Shown piece by piece: positions 22,567 through 23,951 of a stretch of 23,951 nt of DNA; within the stretch, counting starts at the first letter, position 1, and each line of letters opens with the position of its first letter. The notes beneath the pieces are model-generated. The model did not search any database and was not told the DNA's origin. It saw only the letters and a program-made list of their open reading frames with translations. The stretch spans positions 3,464 through 27,414 of the forward strand of contig LWDN01000051.1 of NCBI GenBank assembly GCA_002083515.1, written 5' to 3'. Source of the stretch: Proteobacteria bacterium HN_bin10. Its GTDB lineage: Bacteria > Pseudomonadota > Alphaproteobacteria > Caulobacterales > Aquidulcibacteraceae. A program made the translations under genes and the position numbers.

Positions 22567-23532
22567 ATGCGTCGTTTCTTGATAGGCGTAGGCTTGATCG
22601 TTGCGCTAGCGGCGTGCGGCCAGCAGACGATGACGTCGGAAGAAGCGCCTGCCGCCGGAGAGATGGGGGGCATGGCCGACATGGAGCGGGCCGTCGCCGC
22701 CGAAGAGGCGCCAGCGCCAGCCGCTCCCGTGGACGCGACGACAGCGCCCGCCAACGCGCCGCAAGGCCCATCCCAGCCAGCGGGACCCGCGCCCGTTCTC
22801 TACCTCGCGTACTCCTACGCCATTGGGTTGGAGATCCCCAGCGAACGGCTCGCCAGCGTCATGGATCGCCACATTCAGGCCTGCCAGGCCGCAGGTCCGC
22901 GCCTCTGCCAACTGATCGGCTCCAACCGGAGCGGCGATCCCGAGAGCTACATGGAGGGCTATGTCTCGCTGCGCGGCGAGCCCTCCTGGCTCAACACGTT
23001 CAAGAGCGGCATGGAGCAAGAGGCCGACGCCGCCGGCGGGCGCGTCATTTCGGAAACGACCAACTCGGAAGACCTCACGCGCCAGATCGTCGACACCGAA
23101 GCGCGCTTGCGCGCGCAAACCGCCCTGCGCGACCGCTTGCAGGAATTGCTGCGCTCCCGCCCTGGCCGCCTCGCCGACCTGCTTGAAGTCGAGCGCGAAC
23201 TGGCGCGGGTGCAGGCCGAGATCGATTCAGTGCAATCCGCGCTCGCGGTGATGCGGACACGCGTGGCGATGTCGGAATTGAACCTGCAATATCGCTCGGC
23301 GCCGCGCCCGGTCGGCAGCGATACGTTCGAGCCGCTGCGCCAAGCCTTCGCCAATTTCCTCGGCATTGTCGTCGCTGGCTTCGCCGCAATCATCACCATC
23401 ATTGCGGGTCTCATTCCAGTCGCGGTGGTGGTCGTGCCGCTCGTTTGGCTGCTTTTGCGCTGGCGGCGGGCCCGCGGCGGGCGGTTTTTCCGCCGCGAAC
23501 CCAAACCCGAGGCCACCGCCAACGAGGGCTAA
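22567..23532 (+). CDS. DUF4349-type lipoprotein with coiled coil and C-terminal membrane helix
   Basis: This 321-residue protein has a lipoprotein signal (MRRFLIGVGLIVALAAC, Cys17) and a low-complexity Ala/Pro/Glu linker (residues 24-75). It then has the DUF4349 architecture: a strand-rich part (YLAYSYAIGLEIPSERLASV at about 79-98, and GYVSLRGEPSWLNTFKSGM), a coiled coil of about 60 residues (175-235, DTEARLRAQTALRDRLQELL and ELARVQAEIDSVQ), and a C-terminal helix (265-298) followed by basic residues. DUF4349 proteins are envelope proteins of unknown function. The start is fixed by a GGGAGG site seven bases upstream; the longer open frame back to 22195 is antisense to ccmA. It is divergent from ccmA. 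Confidence 0.88.
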   Translation: MRRFLIGVGLIVALAACGQQTMTSEEAPAAGEMGGMADMERAVAAEEAPAPAAPVDATTAPANAPQGPSQPAGPAPVLYLAYSYAIGLEIPSERLASVMDRHIQACQAAGPRLCQLIGSNRSGDPESYMEGYVSLRGEPSWLNTFKSGMEQEADAAGGRVISETTNSEDLTRQIVDTEARLRAQTALRDRLQELLRSRPGRLADLLEVERELARVQAEIDSVQSALAVMRTRVAMSELNLQYRSAPRPVGSDTFEPLRQAFANFLGIVVAGFAAIITIIAGLIPVAVVVVPLVWLLLRWRRARGGRFFRREPKPEATANEG

Positions 23533-23559
23533 CTGCGAATAAATCGCAGCTAGAGCTAA

Positions 23560-23587
23560 TTGCGACTTCGGCTGACGGCGCTACATA
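23560..23587 (+). promoter_or_regulatory. Promoter of acnA
   Basis: TTGCGAC (23560-23566), 13 bases, GCTACATA (23580-23587) matches the Caulobacter-type consensus at 12 of 15 positions. It would give a leader of about 80 bases. A six-pair hairpin CTGCGA/TCGCAG (23533-23549) immediately after the preceding stop codon may mark the end of the DUF4349 message. Confidence 0.45.
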
Positions 23588-23673
23588 AGGCATTGCCGCG
23601 CGCCGGTTTGATTCCGGTCTTGGGGCGCTCCCCAACGCGCTTGCATCTCTGAAGCTCAGCCGGATGCAGACCC

Positions 23674-23951
23674 ATGACCTCTCAAGACTCGTTTTCCGCC
23701 CGTTCCACCATTAGCGCCGGCGGCAAGAGCTACGCCTATTTCGATCTCGGCAAGGCGAGCGCCAACGGCGTCGGCGACATCGCGAGATTGCCGATTTCGC
23801 TCAAAGTGCTGCTGGAGAACTTGCTGCGCACCGAGGACGGCGTCGCGGTGAAGCGGGCCGACATCCTCGCCATGGCGGCTTGGCTCCAAAACAGGGGCAA
23901 GACCGAGGTTGAGATCGCCTTCAGCCCGGCGCGGGTGCTGATGCAGGATTT
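23674..23951 (+). CDS. acnA: Aconitate hydratase AcnA, N-terminal part (runs off the window)
   Basis: Aconitase interconverts citrate and isocitrate in the tricarboxylic acid cycle through a 4Fe-4S cluster. The 92 complete codons visible show the AcnA N-terminus: YFDLGKA, then RLPISLKVLLENLLR, a variable stretch, and the segment EVEIAFSPARVLMQDF, which is the conserved lead-in to the active-site QDFTGVP motif that lies beyond the window. The ATG at 23674 gives MTSQDSFSAR. An ATG 11 bases upstream is out of frame. The ccm-acnA neighbourhood is common in alphaproteobacteria. Confidence 0.96.
   Translation, partial: MTSQDSFSARSTISAGGKSYAYFDLGKASANGVGDIARLPISLKVLLENLLRTEDGVAVKRADILAMAAWLQNRGKTEVEIAFSPARVLMQD

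Overview
The window is a 24-kb stretch of high-GC chromosomal DNA from an alphaproteobacterium. Three things suggest this: the gene content (ffh-rpsP-rimM-trmD-rplS, mtaB-ftsY-yciB-ccmGDCBA-acnA), sequence-level family matches, and three promoters that resemble the Caulobacter housekeeping pattern (TTGACGS, 10-14 nt, GCTANAWC). A Caulobacterales or Hyphomonadaceae-type organism is my best guess, but it is an inference. Almost everything is core genome. There is no phage, insertion sequence, CRISPR array, rRNA or tRNA gene that I can support, and no gene-free stretch exceeds about 190 bases.

Layout. Bases 1-740 hold the 3' end of uvrA. A minus-strand operon (3776 down to 737) reads dapF, a small lipoprotein, a two-domain VOC protein and a six-helix membrane protein. 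A secreted prolyl oligopeptidase-type lipoprotein and a small membrane protein follow on the plus strand (3918-6423). An orphan membrane histidine kinase and an OxyR regulator lie on the minus strand (8780-6427), divergent from an FAD oxidoreductase of the L-2-hydroxyglutarate oxidase type (8889-9992).

Bases 9989-15830 form the signal-recognition-particle/ribosome operon: promoter, a roughly 160-nt structured leader, ffh, rpsP, rimM, trmD, a periplasmic protein gene, rplS and a terminator. It is unusual in two ways. A Phd-type antitoxin/PIN toxin pair sits between rimM and trmD, with the toxin overlapping the trmD start by 4 bases. RimM also carries an Ala/Lys/Pro extension of about 255 residues that is longer than the enzyme itself.

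Bases 15884-18201 encode MtaB and FtsY, so both the SRP GTPase and its receptor are in this window. mtaB contains an in-frame palindromic repeat that adds about 39 residues to its C-terminal domain. A cyclophilin-like lipoprotein (minus), YciB (plus) and the cytochrome c maturation operon ccmABCD-ccmG (minus, 22491 to 19809) follow. A DUF4349-type lipoprotein and the start of acnA (plus) close the window.

I found no wholly new multi-gene system. The most interesting points are the toxin-antitoxin pair wired into an essential translation operon, the RimM extension, the repeat-derived insert in MtaB, and the structured ffh leader.
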